DNA of 34,704 bases from a virus: positions 1-34,704 of the IMG/VR virus record IMGVR_UViG_3300027849_000030; one strand, written 5' to 3'. This document shows, one piece after another, positions 1 through 7,089 of this stretch. A program made the translations under genes and the position numbers. The notes beneath the pieces are model-generated. The model saw only the letters and a program-made list of their open reading frames with translations. It searched no databases and was not told the DNA's origin. How positions within the stretch are numbered: position 1 is the first letter of the stretch; each line of letters opens with the position of its first letter.

Positions 1-1
1 T

Positions 2-346
2 ATGCGTAAAGGTGTTGAAATTCCTAAGGATAAGATTGGAGCATTCGTAGGTCATATGCCAACAAGTATAGCGCATCCAGATGAAGATAGATTCTTAACA
101 GTACGAGAAGCTATGTCATTGATGAAACTACCAACTGATTATCAAATGATCAATGCCAAAAGATCACTTAATCATATGTGTCAAAACGTACCAGTAACTA
201 CAGCTGAGCATCCAGCAGCTATGGTTAAAAAATACTTAGAAGGCAAGTTAGATTTTGTTGATACTAAGTTTATGGTACAAGATAATAAGAAAAGAAATTA
301 TAAATGTGAAAAAAACAGTTTACAATTGACTGAATTTATGTTATAA
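2..346 (+). CDS. DNA cytosine-C5 methyltransferase, C-terminal part (cut by window edge)
   Basis: This is the last 114 residues of a protein whose beginning lies upstream of the window, so the ATG at base 2 should not be taken as the start. The segment D-R-F-L-T-V-R-E-A (residues 29-37) matches the conserved R-x-L-T-x-R-E motif near the end of C5 methyltransferases. Q-N-V-P-V-T-T-A (62-69) matches motif X, normally G-N-A-V-P. The family methylates cytosine at C5 from S-adenosylmethionine; in a phage this usually shields its DNA from restriction. The catalytic Pro-Cys motif is outside the window, so activity cannot be judged. The next promoter's -10 box overlaps this stop codon. The family call rests on two short motifs. 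Confidence 0.65.
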   Translation: MRKGVEIPKDKIGAFVGHMPTSIAHPDEDRFLTVREAMSLMKLPTDYQMINAKRSLNHMCQNVPVTTAEHPAAMVKKYLEGKLDFVDTKFMVQDNKKRNYKCEKNSLQLTEFML

Positions 347-347
347 T
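319..347 (+). promoter_or_regulatory. sigma70-like promoter for bS21-uvsX
   Basis: TTTACA (319-324) and a perfect TATAAT (342-347) are separated by 17 bases. The -10 box overlaps the stop codon of the methyltransferase gene. Transcription would start near 354 and read into the bS21 gene at 380. It belongs to the promoter family repeated through this window but lacks the AATAAACG block in front of the -35. Confidence 0.8.
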
Positions 348-379
348 AGATATACTAATTAATTAATGGACGAGGAAAT

Positions 380-649
380 ATGCCAACAGTAAAACTAACA
401 GCTGAACCACAAAAATACCATAAAGGTAAAAAGAGTCAGCGGCCACAACAAGATATGCCATTTGACGTCGCTATGCGAAAGTTTAAAAAGGCTGTCGAAG
501 CAGCAGGTATTCTACAAGATATTCGTAAAAAGGAATACTATGAAAAACCTACGTGGAAACGTAAACGTAAAAAGGCTGAAGCAGTAGCTCGTCATAAACG
601 AGATTCAGCAAGCGAACAAACTCAATATGGTAGGAGAAAAGTACGATGA
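380..649 (+). CDS. rpsU: Phage-encoded ribosomal protein bS21
   Basis: The 89-residue product carries the bS21 signature over residues 27-74: [11 protein letters not shown], then [17 protein letters not shown], then a run of Lys/Arg ([15 protein letters not shown]). Bacterial bS21 is about 70 residues and sits on the 30S platform near the anti-Shine-Dalgarno helix, where it affects initiation. This version has about 26 extra N-terminal residues, also basic, and a 15-residue tail. The GAGG at 372-375 supports the ATG at 380. The gene lies just downstream of a strong promoter and overlaps uvsX by four bases (ATGA), so it leads the recombination operon. bS21 is a recurrent ribosomal protein in phage genomes; incorporation into host ribosomes is inference here. 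Confidence 0.9.
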   Translation: MPTVKLTAEPQKYHKGKKSQRPQQDMPFDVAMRKFKKAVEAAGILQDIRKKEYYEKPTWKRKRKKAEAVARHKRDSASEQTQYGRRKVR

Positions 650-1734
650 GTGTAATGGATAAACTGAGAAAGAATTCAAAGATTAAAACTACAGATATAT
701 TATCTGAAAGTATCTTCTTTGGTGACAAGAGCATGACTAAAACTGAAGTGCCAATGATCAATGTTGCGTTATCTGGAGATCCAGATGGTGGTTTAACATC
801 AGGTCTTACAGTACTAGCAGGTCCTTCAAAACACTTCAAAACGTCATTTGCATTACTTATGGCTGGAGCTTATCTTAAAGAAAATAAAGACGCAGTAATG
901 TTGTTTTATGATTCAGAGTTTGGTTCACCTCAATCGTACTTCGAAGCTTTTGGTATCGATACTAGTCGAGTACTTCATACTCCAATTACCGATGTTGAAC
1001 AGCTTAAGTTTGATCTTGTTGGCCAATTGGATAACATTGATCGTAAAGATAAAGTGATTATTGTTATTGATTCTATTGGTAACCTTGCTTCTAAGAAAGA
1101 ATTAGAAGATGCTTTGAATGAGAAATCAGTTGCTGATATGTCTCGAGCTAAAGCTATTAAAGGTCTATTCCGTATGGTAACACCTTACTTGACTATGAAA
1201 GATGTGCCTCTATTGGCTATTAATCATACGTATCAAGAGATGGGTCTATTCCCTAAAGCTGTAGTTTCAGGTGGTACTGGTATTTATTACTCAGCCGATA
1301 ATATCTGGATTCTAGGTCGTAGACAGAATAAAACCGGAATGGAAGTTACTGGTTATGATTTTATTATCAATGTTGAAAAGTCTCGAATGGTTAAAGAAAA
1401 ATCTAAGATTCCAGTTTCAGTATCTTGGGATGGTGGTGTTGAACGTAATTCAGGTCTGCTTGAAATCGCGCTTGCTGGTGGTTTTGTTGTCAAGCCTAAT
1501 AATGGTTGGTACTGTCGAGTAGATCAAGATACTGGTGAAATGATTGAACCTAAAGTACGTGAAAAGGTTACTAAGGAAGATGAATTCTGGGAACCTATTC
1601 TTAAGACTCAAAAGTTCAAAGACTTCTTGATTAAGCAATATCAGATTGGTCATAAATCTTTAATTGATTTTGATCCTGAAGCGCCACAATCAGTTAAAAA
1701 TAACCCTTTACAATCAGACGAAAGTGTGGTATAA
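646..1734 (+). CDS. uvsX: UvsX, RecA-like strand-exchange recombinase
   Basis: UvsX coats single-stranded DNA and drives ATP-dependent homologous pairing, which T4-like phages use for recombination-dependent replication and repair. The protein is 362 residues, close to T4 UvsX (about 390). Walker A is G-P-S-K-H-F-K-T (59-66), with the K-H-F-K form typical of T4-like UvsX. Walker B is V-I-I-V-I-D-S (140-146). Y-D-S-E-F-G-S-P (91-98) is the segment usually carrying the catalytic glutamate. The ATG overlaps the bS21 stop as ATGA, implying translational coupling. The last 30 bases of the gene contain a second promoter (1707-1735). UvsY was not found in the window. Confidence 0.95.
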   Translation: MSVMDKLRKNSKIKTTDILSESIFFGDKSMTKTEVPMINVALSGDPDGGLTSGLTVLAGPSKHFKTSFALLMAGAYLKENKDAVMLFYDSEFGSPQSYFEAFGIDTSRVLHTPITDVEQLKFDLVGQLDNIDRKDKVIIVIDSIGNLASKKELEDALNEKSVADMSRAKAIKGLFRMVTPYLTMKDVPLLAINHTYQEMGLFPKAVVSGGTGIYYSADNIWILGRRQNKTGMEVTGYDFIINVEKSRMVKEKSKIPVSVSWDGGVERNSGLLEIALAGGFVVKPNNGWYCRVDQDTGEMIEPKVREKVTKEDEFWEPILKTQKFKDFLIKQYQIGHKSLIDFDPEAPQSVKNNPLQSDESVV

Positions 1735-1735
1735 T
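1707..1735 (+). promoter_or_regulatory. Promoter embedded in the 3' end of uvsX
   Basis: TTTACA (1707-1712), a 17-base spacer and TATAAT (1730-1735) match the promoter family of this window exactly in spacing. The whole element lies inside the last codons of uvsX. Transcription would begin around 1742, just inside the next reading frame (ATG at 1738). It could therefore serve mainly gp41, or yield a transcript that misses the first start codon. Confidence 0.7.
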
Positions 1736-1737
1736 AG

Positions 1738-2055
1738 ATGGATAATCATTACATAACGGTCGAACATCCGGATTCTGATTTCTATGCTTTGCATCTAACT
1801 GATAAGTCTCCATTTGAAGGTGTTAGATTTATATATGGTACTGTGTCTGTTAAGGAAGATGTACAGTTAGGAATGGCAACGTTGTCATTTACATATAATA
1901 TTTCTGATCCTGGAGACTTTGACCATGATGATCTATGTAAGGATCAGAAATTCAATGACTATATTGGCGAATTATTAACTCATATTATTGAAGAAGGAAC
2001 AACAGAAATTGCAGAACGAGATCCCAACACACGTACTGAGCCATCTACTAAATAA
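1738..2055 (+). CDS. Small acidic protein between uvsX and 41, function unknown
   Basis: The 105-residue product is acidic. It resembles a small unknown family often found beside uvsX/41 in marine T4-like phages, with the core F-I-Y-G-T-V-S-V-K-E-D followed by L-S-F-T-Y-N-I-S-D-P-G-D-F (residues 31-61). No catalytic motif, signal peptide or membrane segment is visible. The ATG is three bases after the uvsX stop and has no clear Shine-Dalgarno sequence, so translation probably depends on coupling to uvsX. The 3' end overlaps the start region of the gp41 gene in another frame. Family resemblance is from memory; function is unknown. Confidence 0.75.
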   Translation: MDNHYITVEHPDSDFYALHLTDKSPFEGVRFIYGTVSVKEDVQLGMATLSFTYNISDPGDFDHDDLCKDQKFNDYIGELLTHIIEEGTTEIAERDPNTRTEPSTK

Positions 2056-3400
2056 TGAAGAATACTGTCGTAGGGTAATACCATACATTCAGAAAGAATA
2101 CTTTGACGGTAGTTACAAGATAGTATTCGATCTGATTGTAGGTTTTGTCGCAGTTCACAATAAACTACCAACTGGTAGAGTATTAGATATTGAGTTACAA
2201 AAAGTATCTGCTCCAGACCAAATGCTAAATGAGGCTGCTAATCTCATTAAAGAAATTGGCACTAAGACTGATTTAGATACTGAATATCTTATTGTTGAAA
2301 CAGAAAAGTGGTGTAAAGATCGAGCGGTTTATCTTGCGATTATGGATTCTATTCAAATCATTGATGGCAAAGATACAGAAAGAAGCGAAGGTGCTATTCC
2401 TGAAATTCTTTCAAACGCGTTAGGAGTATCATTTGATCAAGCTATTGGTCATGATTATATCGATGATGCTGATAGCCGCTTTGATTTCTATAACAGCGTT
2501 ACTGAAAAGATACCATTTGATCTTGATTACTTTAATAAGATCACTAAAGGTGGTATTCCAAACAAAACGTTGAATGTTTGTCTTGCTGGTACTGGCGTTG
2601 GTAAATCATTGTTCATGTGTCATAATGCAGCTGCTGTTATGCAGCAAGGTAAAAACGTATTATACATTACAATGGAAATGGCTGAAGAAAAGATTGCTGA
2701 ACGTATTGATGCTAATCTTATGGATCTACCAATACAACAGCTTGAAACATTATCTAAAGATGTGTTTTCTCAGAAGATACAAAAGATTGCTACTGCCACT
2801 CTTGGTAAATTAATCATTAAACAGTATCCTACAGGTAGCGCTCATTCAGGTCACTTTAGAGCATTGTTAAATGAAATGAAGATGAAGAAGAAGTTTATTC
2901 CTGATATGATCTATATTGATTATCTCAATATTTGTTCATCTTCTCGTATGAAAGCAATGGGTGGAAGTATCAATAGTTATACATACATTAAAGCTATTGC
3001 TGAAGAACTACGTGGTTTAGCTATTGAGTTTGATGTTCCTATTATGACAGCAACTCAAACAACACGATCTGGTTTTGGTAACACTGATGTTGGATTAGAA
3101 GATACTTCTGAATCTTTTGGTTTACCAGCCACAGCTGATTTAATGTTTGCTTTGATTGCTACCGAAGAATTAGATGAACTAAATCAAGTTATGGTTAAGC
3201 AGTTAAAAAATCGTTATAATGATGTAAGTAAATACAAAAGGTTCGTAATTGGTATTGATCGAGCTAGAATGAAGTTATATGATGTTGAAGAATCGGCTCA
3301 ATCTGACATTATGTCTGATATGACCATCCCTGATAAACCAATTGCGACTTGGGGTAATAACGACAATACAAAAGACTCATTCGCAAACTTTAAAGTATAA
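2009..3400 (+). CDS. 41: gp41-like replicative DNA helicase (DnaB superfamily)
   Basis: This is the hexameric 5'-3' helicase that unwinds DNA at the phage fork and works with a primase (gp61, not in this window). It matches T4 gp41 along its length: V-L-S-H-L-L near the start, F-N-K-I-T-K-G-G before Walker A, A-G-T-G-V-G-K-S (about residues 193-200), Y-I-T-M-E-M-A-E-E, Y-I-D-Y-L-N-I-C as Walker B, and S-F-G-L-P-A-T-A-D. Length (about 463) is close to T4's 475. There is no ATG at the 5' end. TTG at 2009 is preceded by AAGGA (1994-1998) and gives an N terminus aligned with T4; an upstream in-frame TTG at 1988 lacks a good ribosome site. Either way it overlaps the preceding gene by about 50-70 bases. 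The helicase call is certain; the start is not. Confidence 0.95.
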   Translation: MQNEIPTHVLSHLLNNEEYCRRVIPYIQKEYFDGSYKIVFDLIVGFVAVHNKLPTGRVLDIELQKVSAPDQMLNEAANLIKEIGTKTDLDTEYLIVETEKWCKDRAVYLAIMDSIQIIDGKDTERSEGAIPEILSNALGVSFDQAIGHDYIDDADSRFDFYNSVTEKIPFDLDYFNKITKGGIPNKTLNVCLAGTGVGKSLFMCHNAAAVMQQGKNVLYITMEMAEEKIAERIDANLMDLPIQQLETLSKDVFSQKIQKIATATLGKLIIKQYPTGSAHSGHFRALLNEMKMKKKFIPDMIYIDYLNICSSSRMKAMGGSINSYTYIKAIAEELRGLAIEFDVPIMTATQTTRSGFGNTDVGLEDTSESFGLPATADLMFALIATEELDELNQVMVKQLKNRYNDVSKYKRFVIGIDRARMKLYDVEESAQSDIMSDMTIPDKPIATWGNNDNTKDSFANFKV

Positions 3401-3411
3401 GGAGAAACAAT

Positions 3412-3576
3412 ATGTTAAGTAAATTTATGAAAACACGTGGTGCTATCGGCACTGGTATTACAATCGGCCTTGTAGGTCTTGTTACTGGTTTTGTTCTATT
3501 TGATCCAGTACAGTTAGTAGTAAGTGCTACACTTATTGCTTGTGAAGTTCAACTTTGGCTTGAAAAAAAGGATTAA
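3412..3576 (+). CDS. Small two-segment membrane protein
   Basis: The 54-residue product follows GGAG at 3401-3404, seven bases before the ATG. Residues 10-30 (rich in Gly, Ile, Val, Leu) and 33-50 form two hydrophobic stretches separated by a short F-D-P turn, so a hairpin inner-membrane peptide is likely. The end is charged (E-K-K-D). It lies between gp41 and thyX in the same direction, with short spacing on both sides. I do not recognise the family. Confidence 0.7.
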   Translation: MLSKFMKTRGAIGTGITIGLVGLVTGFVLFDPVQLVVSATLIACEVQLWLEKKD

Positions 3577-3582
3577 TAGTAG

Positions 3583-4254
3583 ATGTTTAATGTGAAACTT
3601 ATGTCGTATAGTCAACCACCTGCACAAAGCGAATTTTCAAATGATCTTTTGCAGATGGTTGCTTATTGCGCTAGGGTATCTAATCCTAGTAATCAAAACA
3701 ATGAAGCGACGTCTCAAAAGCTAGTAGAGTATTTGATTAAGCACAAACATTGGAGTCCATTAGAAATGGTATCTGTTTGTATGGAAATTGATACTACCAG
3801 GGATATTGCGCGACAGATTCTTCGTCATAGATCATTTTCATTCCAAGAGTTCTCTCAAAGATATGCAGATCCTACTAAAGATCTATCATTTGTAACCCGC
3901 GATGCTCGATTCCAAGATACAAAGAATCGACAAGCTAGTGTTGATATTGACGAAACAAATGAAGTTCATCGTAGAATCAATGAAGACTTTAGAATGAAAC
4001 AAATGTCTCTTATTCGTAAAAGTCGTGAAGTTTATGACTGGGCTATTGATAAGGGCATTGCTAAAGAACAAGCTCGAGCTGTATTGCCTGAAGGATTGAC
4101 TAACTCTCGCATGTATGTCAATGGGACATTACGATCATGGATTCACTATATTGATCTAAGAGCTGGTAATGGAACTCAAAAAGAACACATGGAGATAGCT
4201 AAAGCATGTGGTGAGGTTATACACAATATATTCCCTTTAGATGGTCTCTTATAA
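3583..4254 (+). CDS. thyX: ThyX, flavin-dependent thymidylate synthase
   Basis: ThyX methylates dUMP to dTMP using 5,10-methylene-tetrahydrofolate and reduced FAD/NADPH. Unlike ThyA it yields tetrahydrofolate rather than dihydrofolate. The 223-residue protein carries the defining R-H-R-x-x-S motif (R-H-R-S-F-S, 81-86) followed by S-Q-R-Y (91-94). The C-terminal half has the expected A-R-A-V-L-P-E-G and S-R-M-Y-V-N-G-T-L-R-S-W segments for FAD and dUMP binding. Length is normal for the family. A GlyA homologue at 28.9 kb would supply its one-carbon donor. The stop codon lies inside the first copy of a 46-bp block shared with the region upstream of 26069. Confidence 0.95.
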   Translation: MFNVKLMSYSQPPAQSEFSNDLLQMVAYCARVSNPSNQNNEATSQKLVEYLIKHKHWSPLEMVSVCMEIDTTRDIARQILRHRSFSFQEFSQRYADPTKDLSFVTRDARFQDTKNRQASVDIDETNEVHRRINEDFRMKQMSLIRKSREVYDWAIDKGIAKEQARAVLPEGLTNSRMYVNGTLRSWIHYIDLRAGNGTQKEHMEIAKACGEVIHNIFPLDGLL

Positions 4255-4293
4255 CTAAATGATCTAAAAATAAGTGAAATAAACGTTTACACA
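4248..4293 (+). repeat. 46-bp direct repeat, copy 1 (promoter upstream block)
   Basis: These 46 bases are identical to 25969-26014. The block runs from the last codons of thyX through TTATAACTAAATG and AAATAAGTG to the -35 box of the promoter at 4286. Similarity continues past the -10 box. An exact match of this length between two promoters 21.7 kb apart is far beyond chance and indicates a copied regulatory cassette. Confidence 0.9.
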
Positions 4294-4314
4294 CTCCTTT
4301 CTTTATGATATAAT
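4286..4314 (+). promoter_or_regulatory. sigma70-like early-type promoter (AATAAACG family)
   Basis: TTTACA (4286-4291), 17-base spacer, TATAAT (4309-4314). AATAAACG directly precedes the -35, making the palindrome AAACGTTT. The leader continues as ATACCTATATTAAATGATAA, a sequence shared with other copies. It drives the small-gene block starting at 4351. Confidence 0.85.
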
Positions 4315-4350
4315 ATACCTATATTAAATGATAAAGAAAGGAACTACATT

Positions 4351-4743
4351 ATGAAAGACTTAATTACTGAAACAAACAACCTTCTAGCTATCATGCAAAA
4401 CGACCTTAGAAAATCCTATGTCAGAGGCGAATACGCTGGAGACAATCCAGAAGATTATGCCGATGAGAGAATGGAAGGAATTAACTACATCTTCGAAGAA
4501 GGTCGTAATTTTATCAAGCTTGTTAAGACAGAAGAAAGTCAATACGATGGAGCTCTTAGATCTTCAGTCGTTGGCTTCATTGTTAAAAAAGCGCCTAAAG
4601 CAATCGATAACAAAACAAACGAACCATTTAAAGTTGGTGATATGCTAATGGCAGCTGGATGGAGCAAGCCGGCTACTAACTTTGCTAGAGGTAACATATT
4701 TGATAGTTACCAGTCAGAGTCAATTCGTTGGACAGGAATTTAA
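4351..4743 (+). CDS. Hypothetical protein, first gene of a small early-type operon
   Basis: The 130-residue product has no family that I recognise. The N-terminal half is acidic and predicted helical (E-T-N-N-L-L-A-I-M-Q-N-D-L, then D-E-R-M-E-G-I-N-Y-I-F-E-E-G). The C-terminal half is richer in Gly, Ser and aromatic residues and ends in R-W-T-G-I. No membrane segment, signal peptide or metal motif is seen. AAGGA stands at an ordinary distance before the ATG, and the gene is the first behind the promoter at 4286. It may be a host-takeover protein, but only its position suggests this. Confidence 0.75.
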   Translation: MKDLITETNNLLAIMQNDLRKSYVRGEYAGDNPEDYADERMEGINYIFEEGRNFIKLVKTEESQYDGALRSSVVGFIVKKAPKAIDNKTNEPFKVGDMLMAAGWSKPATNFARGNIFDSYQSESIRWTGI

Positions 4744-4753
4744 GGAGAATATT

Positions 4754-4921
4754 ATGGACTTAGAAGAAATCATCAAAAACCTAGTTGCTGAAACTCTAAC
4801 TGAAGAACGGGTAAGAGACATAGTTGGTGCACCAACACTTGAAGAATCTATAACATGTGTATGCGGTGATCAACTTGATGAATGTAAAGATTCTTATGAA
4901 CATATGACCCATGGAGTATAA
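4754..4921 (+). CDS. Small acidic protein with a Cys-x-Cys pair
   Basis: The 55-residue product is preceded by AAGGAG at 4742-4747, which fixes the ATG at 4754 rather than an earlier in-frame ATG inside the upstream gene. It is strongly acidic (E-E-I-I, T-E-E-R-V, L-E-E-S) with three cysteines in C-V-C-G-D-Q-L-D-E-C and a histidine near the end. That could bind one metal ion, but the motif is too short to name. Family unknown. Confidence 0.65.
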   Translation: MDLEEIIKNLVAETLTEERVRDIVGAPTLEESITCVCGDQLDECKDSYEHMTHGV

Positions 4922-4922
4922 A

Positions 4923-5255
4923 ATGAATAGATCAGATAGTTATCAATTTACAGCTGATGTTAACTCAGTAAACGATATGCTTGAACTTCAAACTGTTAGA
5001 AACGCTGTAAAGACCATTAATAGAATGGCTAAACAAACCGAACTGGCTCAACAATATCGATATGATTCTGGTTGGTCTGATGTAGAACCACAGCCAATAT
5101 TTAGATATAGAGTTAGTGTAATGCCACGTGGAGCTCGTACAGTACATGCAATTGCAGATGGTCGTTCACCAAGAGCTTATGATTCAACTCTTCCAATCCG
5201 TCATGCTGAAAGGCTAGATGTTTATATCCATACAGTATCTCAGGAGATTTGTTAA
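4923..5255 (+). CDS. Hypothetical protein
   Basis: The product has 110 residues from the ATG at 4923. That start is preferred because GGAG at 4913-4916 stands six bases upstream; an in-frame ATG at 4911 would overlap the previous gene. The N-terminal half looks helical (V-N-D-M-L-E-L-Q-T-V-R-N-A-V-K-T-I-N-R-M). The middle contains a possible beta strand rich in Arg and Val (F-R-Y-R-V-S-V-M-P-R-G-A-R-T-V). No known motif. It overlaps the next gene by one base (TAATG), so the two are translationally coupled. Confidence 0.7.
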   Translation: MNRSDSYQFTADVNSVNDMLELQTVRNAVKTINRMAKQTELAQQYRYDSGWSDVEPQPIFRYRVSVMPRGARTVHAIADGRSPRAYDSTLPIRHAERLDVYIHTVSQEIC

Positions 5256-5461
5256 TGTTAAGAGCCTTTAAAGAAATAACTCAATGGGATGATAACATTC
5301 CTAATCATGTCTATATCTTAAACGCTCAAAGTCAATTAGTAGGGTATCGTAAATCAGGCACAAAGGAATACATCGAATTCAATAAACCTATGAAGCAGTT
5401 TTCAAAGTCACGTAGAAAGTTTATTGAACTTAAACCAGTTGAAAAGTATATGGAGTCTTAA
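5255..5461 (+). CDS. Small basic hypothetical protein
   Basis: The 68-residue product starts at the ATG at 5255, served by AGGAG at 5242-5246. A TTG two codons earlier is possible but less well spaced. The C-terminal half is basic (K-P-M-K-Q-F-S-K-S-R-R-K-F-I-E-L-K-P). The N-terminal half resembles a short beta-rich domain (V-Y-I-L-N-A-Q-S-Q-L-V-G-Y-R). It is joined to both neighbours by one-base or zero-base spacing. No family recognised. Confidence 0.65.
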   Translation: MLRAFKEITQWDDNIPNHVYILNAQSQLVGYRKSGTKEYIEFNKPMKQFSKSRRKFIELKPVEKYMES

Positions 5462-5635
5462 ATGGAATATGTAATACTAATGGCAGTTGTAATAGGCGTA
5501 GGATACAGTTCATATATTATTGGCCTTAGAGATGGTGGATCCAAAATGATTGATTCGCTTGAATTTCTTAAAATCATTACTCTTGACGAAAACGATAACG
5601 TCATCCCAAATAAGCACTATAATCCCAAACAGTAA
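5462..5635 (+). CDS. Small membrane-anchored peptide
   Basis: The 57-residue product begins immediately after the upstream stop. Residues 4-21 form one hydrophobic segment (V-I-L-M-A-V-V-I-G-V-G-Y-S-S-Y-I-I-G), followed by a polar tail ending in H-Y-N-P-K-Q. A single-pass inner-membrane protein with a cytoplasmic or periplasmic tail is likely. It has no strong ribosome site of its own and probably depends on coupling. Last gene of the 4.35-5.6 kb block. Confidence 0.65.
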   Translation: MEYVILMAVVIGVGYSSYIIGLRDGGSKMIDSLEFLKIITLDENDNVIPNKHYNPKQ

Positions 5636-5647
5636 GAAATAAAATAG

Positions 5648-5655
5648 TATAAATA
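5648..5655 (+). promoter_or_regulatory. T4-late-promoter-like box TATAAATA
   Basis: TATAAATA is the consensus -10 of T4 late promoters, recognised by sigma gp55. This copy is intergenic, just upstream of the long operon starting at 5722, and lies directly before a sigma70-like promoter. In DNA this AT-rich the octamer also occurs by chance, so its position is the main support. Confidence 0.5.
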
Positions 5656-5659
5656 GTAT

Positions 5660-5688
5660 TGTACATCTACTAATATGTGTGTTATAAT
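5660..5688 (+). promoter_or_regulatory. sigma70-like promoter before the tagged-protein operon
   Basis: TGTACA (5660-5665), a 17-base spacer and TATAAT (5683-5688). The -35 differs from the family TTTACA at one base and there is no AATAAACG block. Transcription from about 5695 would include the ATG at 5722 but exclude the in-frame ATG at 5677, which settles the start of the next gene. Confidence 0.65.
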
Positions 5689-5721
5689 AAATGTATATTT
5701 AATAACAAAGGTTATACTACT

Positions 5722-7089
5722 ATGAAAAGTTTCTTATCCACTTTAGAAAAAATCCGTGAAGGCGTTAGGCTTTCTCCAGCTCAAATGAAAAAGCCTAATG
5801 GTAATACAGGTGAACAACGTATTGACATTCTTGCACGACTTATTAGAGATGGTAAGCCTCTTGAATTGTCAAGTGGCGGACTTTTTAAAGTTACTGAAAT
5901 AGAAGATGCTTTAAAGCAATGTGAAATATTTAAGAAACTTGGTCAAGCTTTTAGTCTCCATGGAGATGGTAAGACCATTAGTTCATCAGATCTTGGTAAG
6001 AGTAAAGTATTCGGTGGTGGCGGTGGCGCTGGCGGCGGAACTCTTAATACCAAGATTACTGAAAGTCATCAATGTGTTATATGTCAGGCTATGCTTGATA
6101 ATGGTATGCAAAGCGAAGACTTCTTTATGCAAGAAGACGTTCTTAAAGCTGCGTTTGGAAGAGTCTATGTTGATGCCTCATTTGAAGAAATACTAAGTGT
6201 AGAAGACAGTTGGTTCCATTCATCATATGAGTCTGCTAAGATCTTAGTCAAAGAGGGTTATATTAATAAGTCTCAAACATTCCACAGAAACAGTAAGTTA
6301 ATGAATACTGTTTATGCTTATAAAAACGTAGCATATAAAAATTCAGATCAAAAACCAGTCAAAGATGATAAGTGGAATCCAGGTGACTTCTGGGCAGTGG
6401 AAAAATCATTTGATCTTAAATCTCTTGATACAAGTTCAATCGCTGCTTATAATAAGTCATTACTACAAGCATTCGTTGATCGTCAATTGGTTGGTATATC
6501 CCTTAAGCTAGTCAAAAAGAAAGCAAAAGCTAAAGAATATAACATTAAACTCCCACCTGATACCGATGATCATAAACTACTTAAGATACTACTTCAAGGC
6601 GAAAAGCGTGGAACCTTTTGGACAAACAAAGGTGCTTTGATTATGTTTGACGAAGGTAAGTTTGAATTAAGAGCTGGTTCTGCTGGTGGAGCGATCAAAG
6701 GCGAGATTGCTCTTAAAACTGCTAGAGGTGGTGGAGCTGGATACGGTATTATGGCAGAAGCTATAAAATTAGTATTTAAAAGAAAAATACCAGACAACAA
6801 GAAAATCACTCAAATTGCTAAAAAGATAGTTAAAGGTGATAAGACATCAATAAAAGAATTTTATAGACTATACAATCACTTCTATAAAAACGAATCATTT
6901 GAAAGCTTTGAACAAGAGTTATCTAAGAAAGACGTTTATTGGATAGGATCAAAACTAGGATGTCTATATGTAGTTTATATAGTTGATGTTAATACTGGAA
7001 CAAAAGCTAATAGATGGCTAACTAAAATTATAAACTATGCTGGATCTAAGTCAGAAGATTCAAGCGCATACGTAAAGGTATATGAATAA
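5722..7089 (+). CDS. Large phage protein with capsid-tag-like N terminus and Gly-rich linker
   Basis: The 455-residue product starts at ATG 5722 (AAAGG upstream at 5707-5711); the ATG at 5677 lies inside the promoter. It opens with M-K-S-F-L-S-T-L-E-K-I-R-E-G, the tag shared by many proteins of this operon. A glycine run (G-G-G-G-G-A-G-G-G, about 98-106) is followed by T-E-S-H-Q-C-V-I-C-Q-A. I recall similar Gly-rich segments before a cysteine-containing patch in proteins of other T4-like phages. No enzyme motif is recognised. Being first of the cluster and tagged, it may be a virion-associated or internal head protein. This is inference. Confidence 0.85.
   Translation: MKSFLSTLEKIREGVRLSPAQMKKPNGNTGEQRIDILARLIRDGKPLELSSGGLFKVTEIEDALKQCEIFKKLGQAFSLHGDGKTISSSDLGKSKVFGGGGGAGGGTLNTKITESHQCVICQAMLDNGMQSEDFFMQEDVLKAAFGRVYVDASFEEILSVEDSWFHSSYESAKILVKEGYINKSQTFHRNSKLMNTVYAYKNVAYKNSDQKPVKDDKWNPGDFWAVEKSFDLKSLDTSSIAAYNKSLLQAFVDRQLVGISLKLVKKKAKAKEYNIKLPPDTDDHKLLKILLQGEKRGTFWTNKGALIMFDEGKFELRAGSAGGAIKGEIALKTARGGGAGYGIMAEAIKLVFKRKIPDNKKITQIAKKIVKGDKTSIKEFYRLYNHFYKNESFESFEQELSKKDVYWIGSKLGCLYVVYIVDVNTGTKANRWLTKIINYAGSKSEDSSAYVKVYE

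Noticed and set aside
1450-1653. Reverse-strand open frames here and at many other places (549-839, 6594-6809, 9911-10234, 12309-12581, 16004-16333)
   Set aside because: All lie opposite well-supported + strand genes, have implausible composition (Ile/Phe/Ser-rich shadows of Asp/Lys/Glu codons), and lack ribosome sites. No real minus-strand gene was found.
2574-2813. Second-frame + strand open frames inside gp41, nrdA (18684-18881) and the GIY-YIG gene (21418-21603, 21600-21806)
   Set aside because: They are frame-shifted shadows of conserved proteins, with Leu/Arg-rich meaningless translations.
5677-5721. Upstream in-frame ATG giving 15 extra residues to the 5722 protein
   Set aside because: It lies within the promoter -35/-10 region and would hide the M-K-S-F tag shared with neighbours. 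ATG 5722 has a ribosome site.
6014-6040. GGTGGCGGTGGCGCTGGCGG run as a possible repeat element
   Set aside because: It encodes the conserved Gly-rich linker of the protein at 5722; no further copies.
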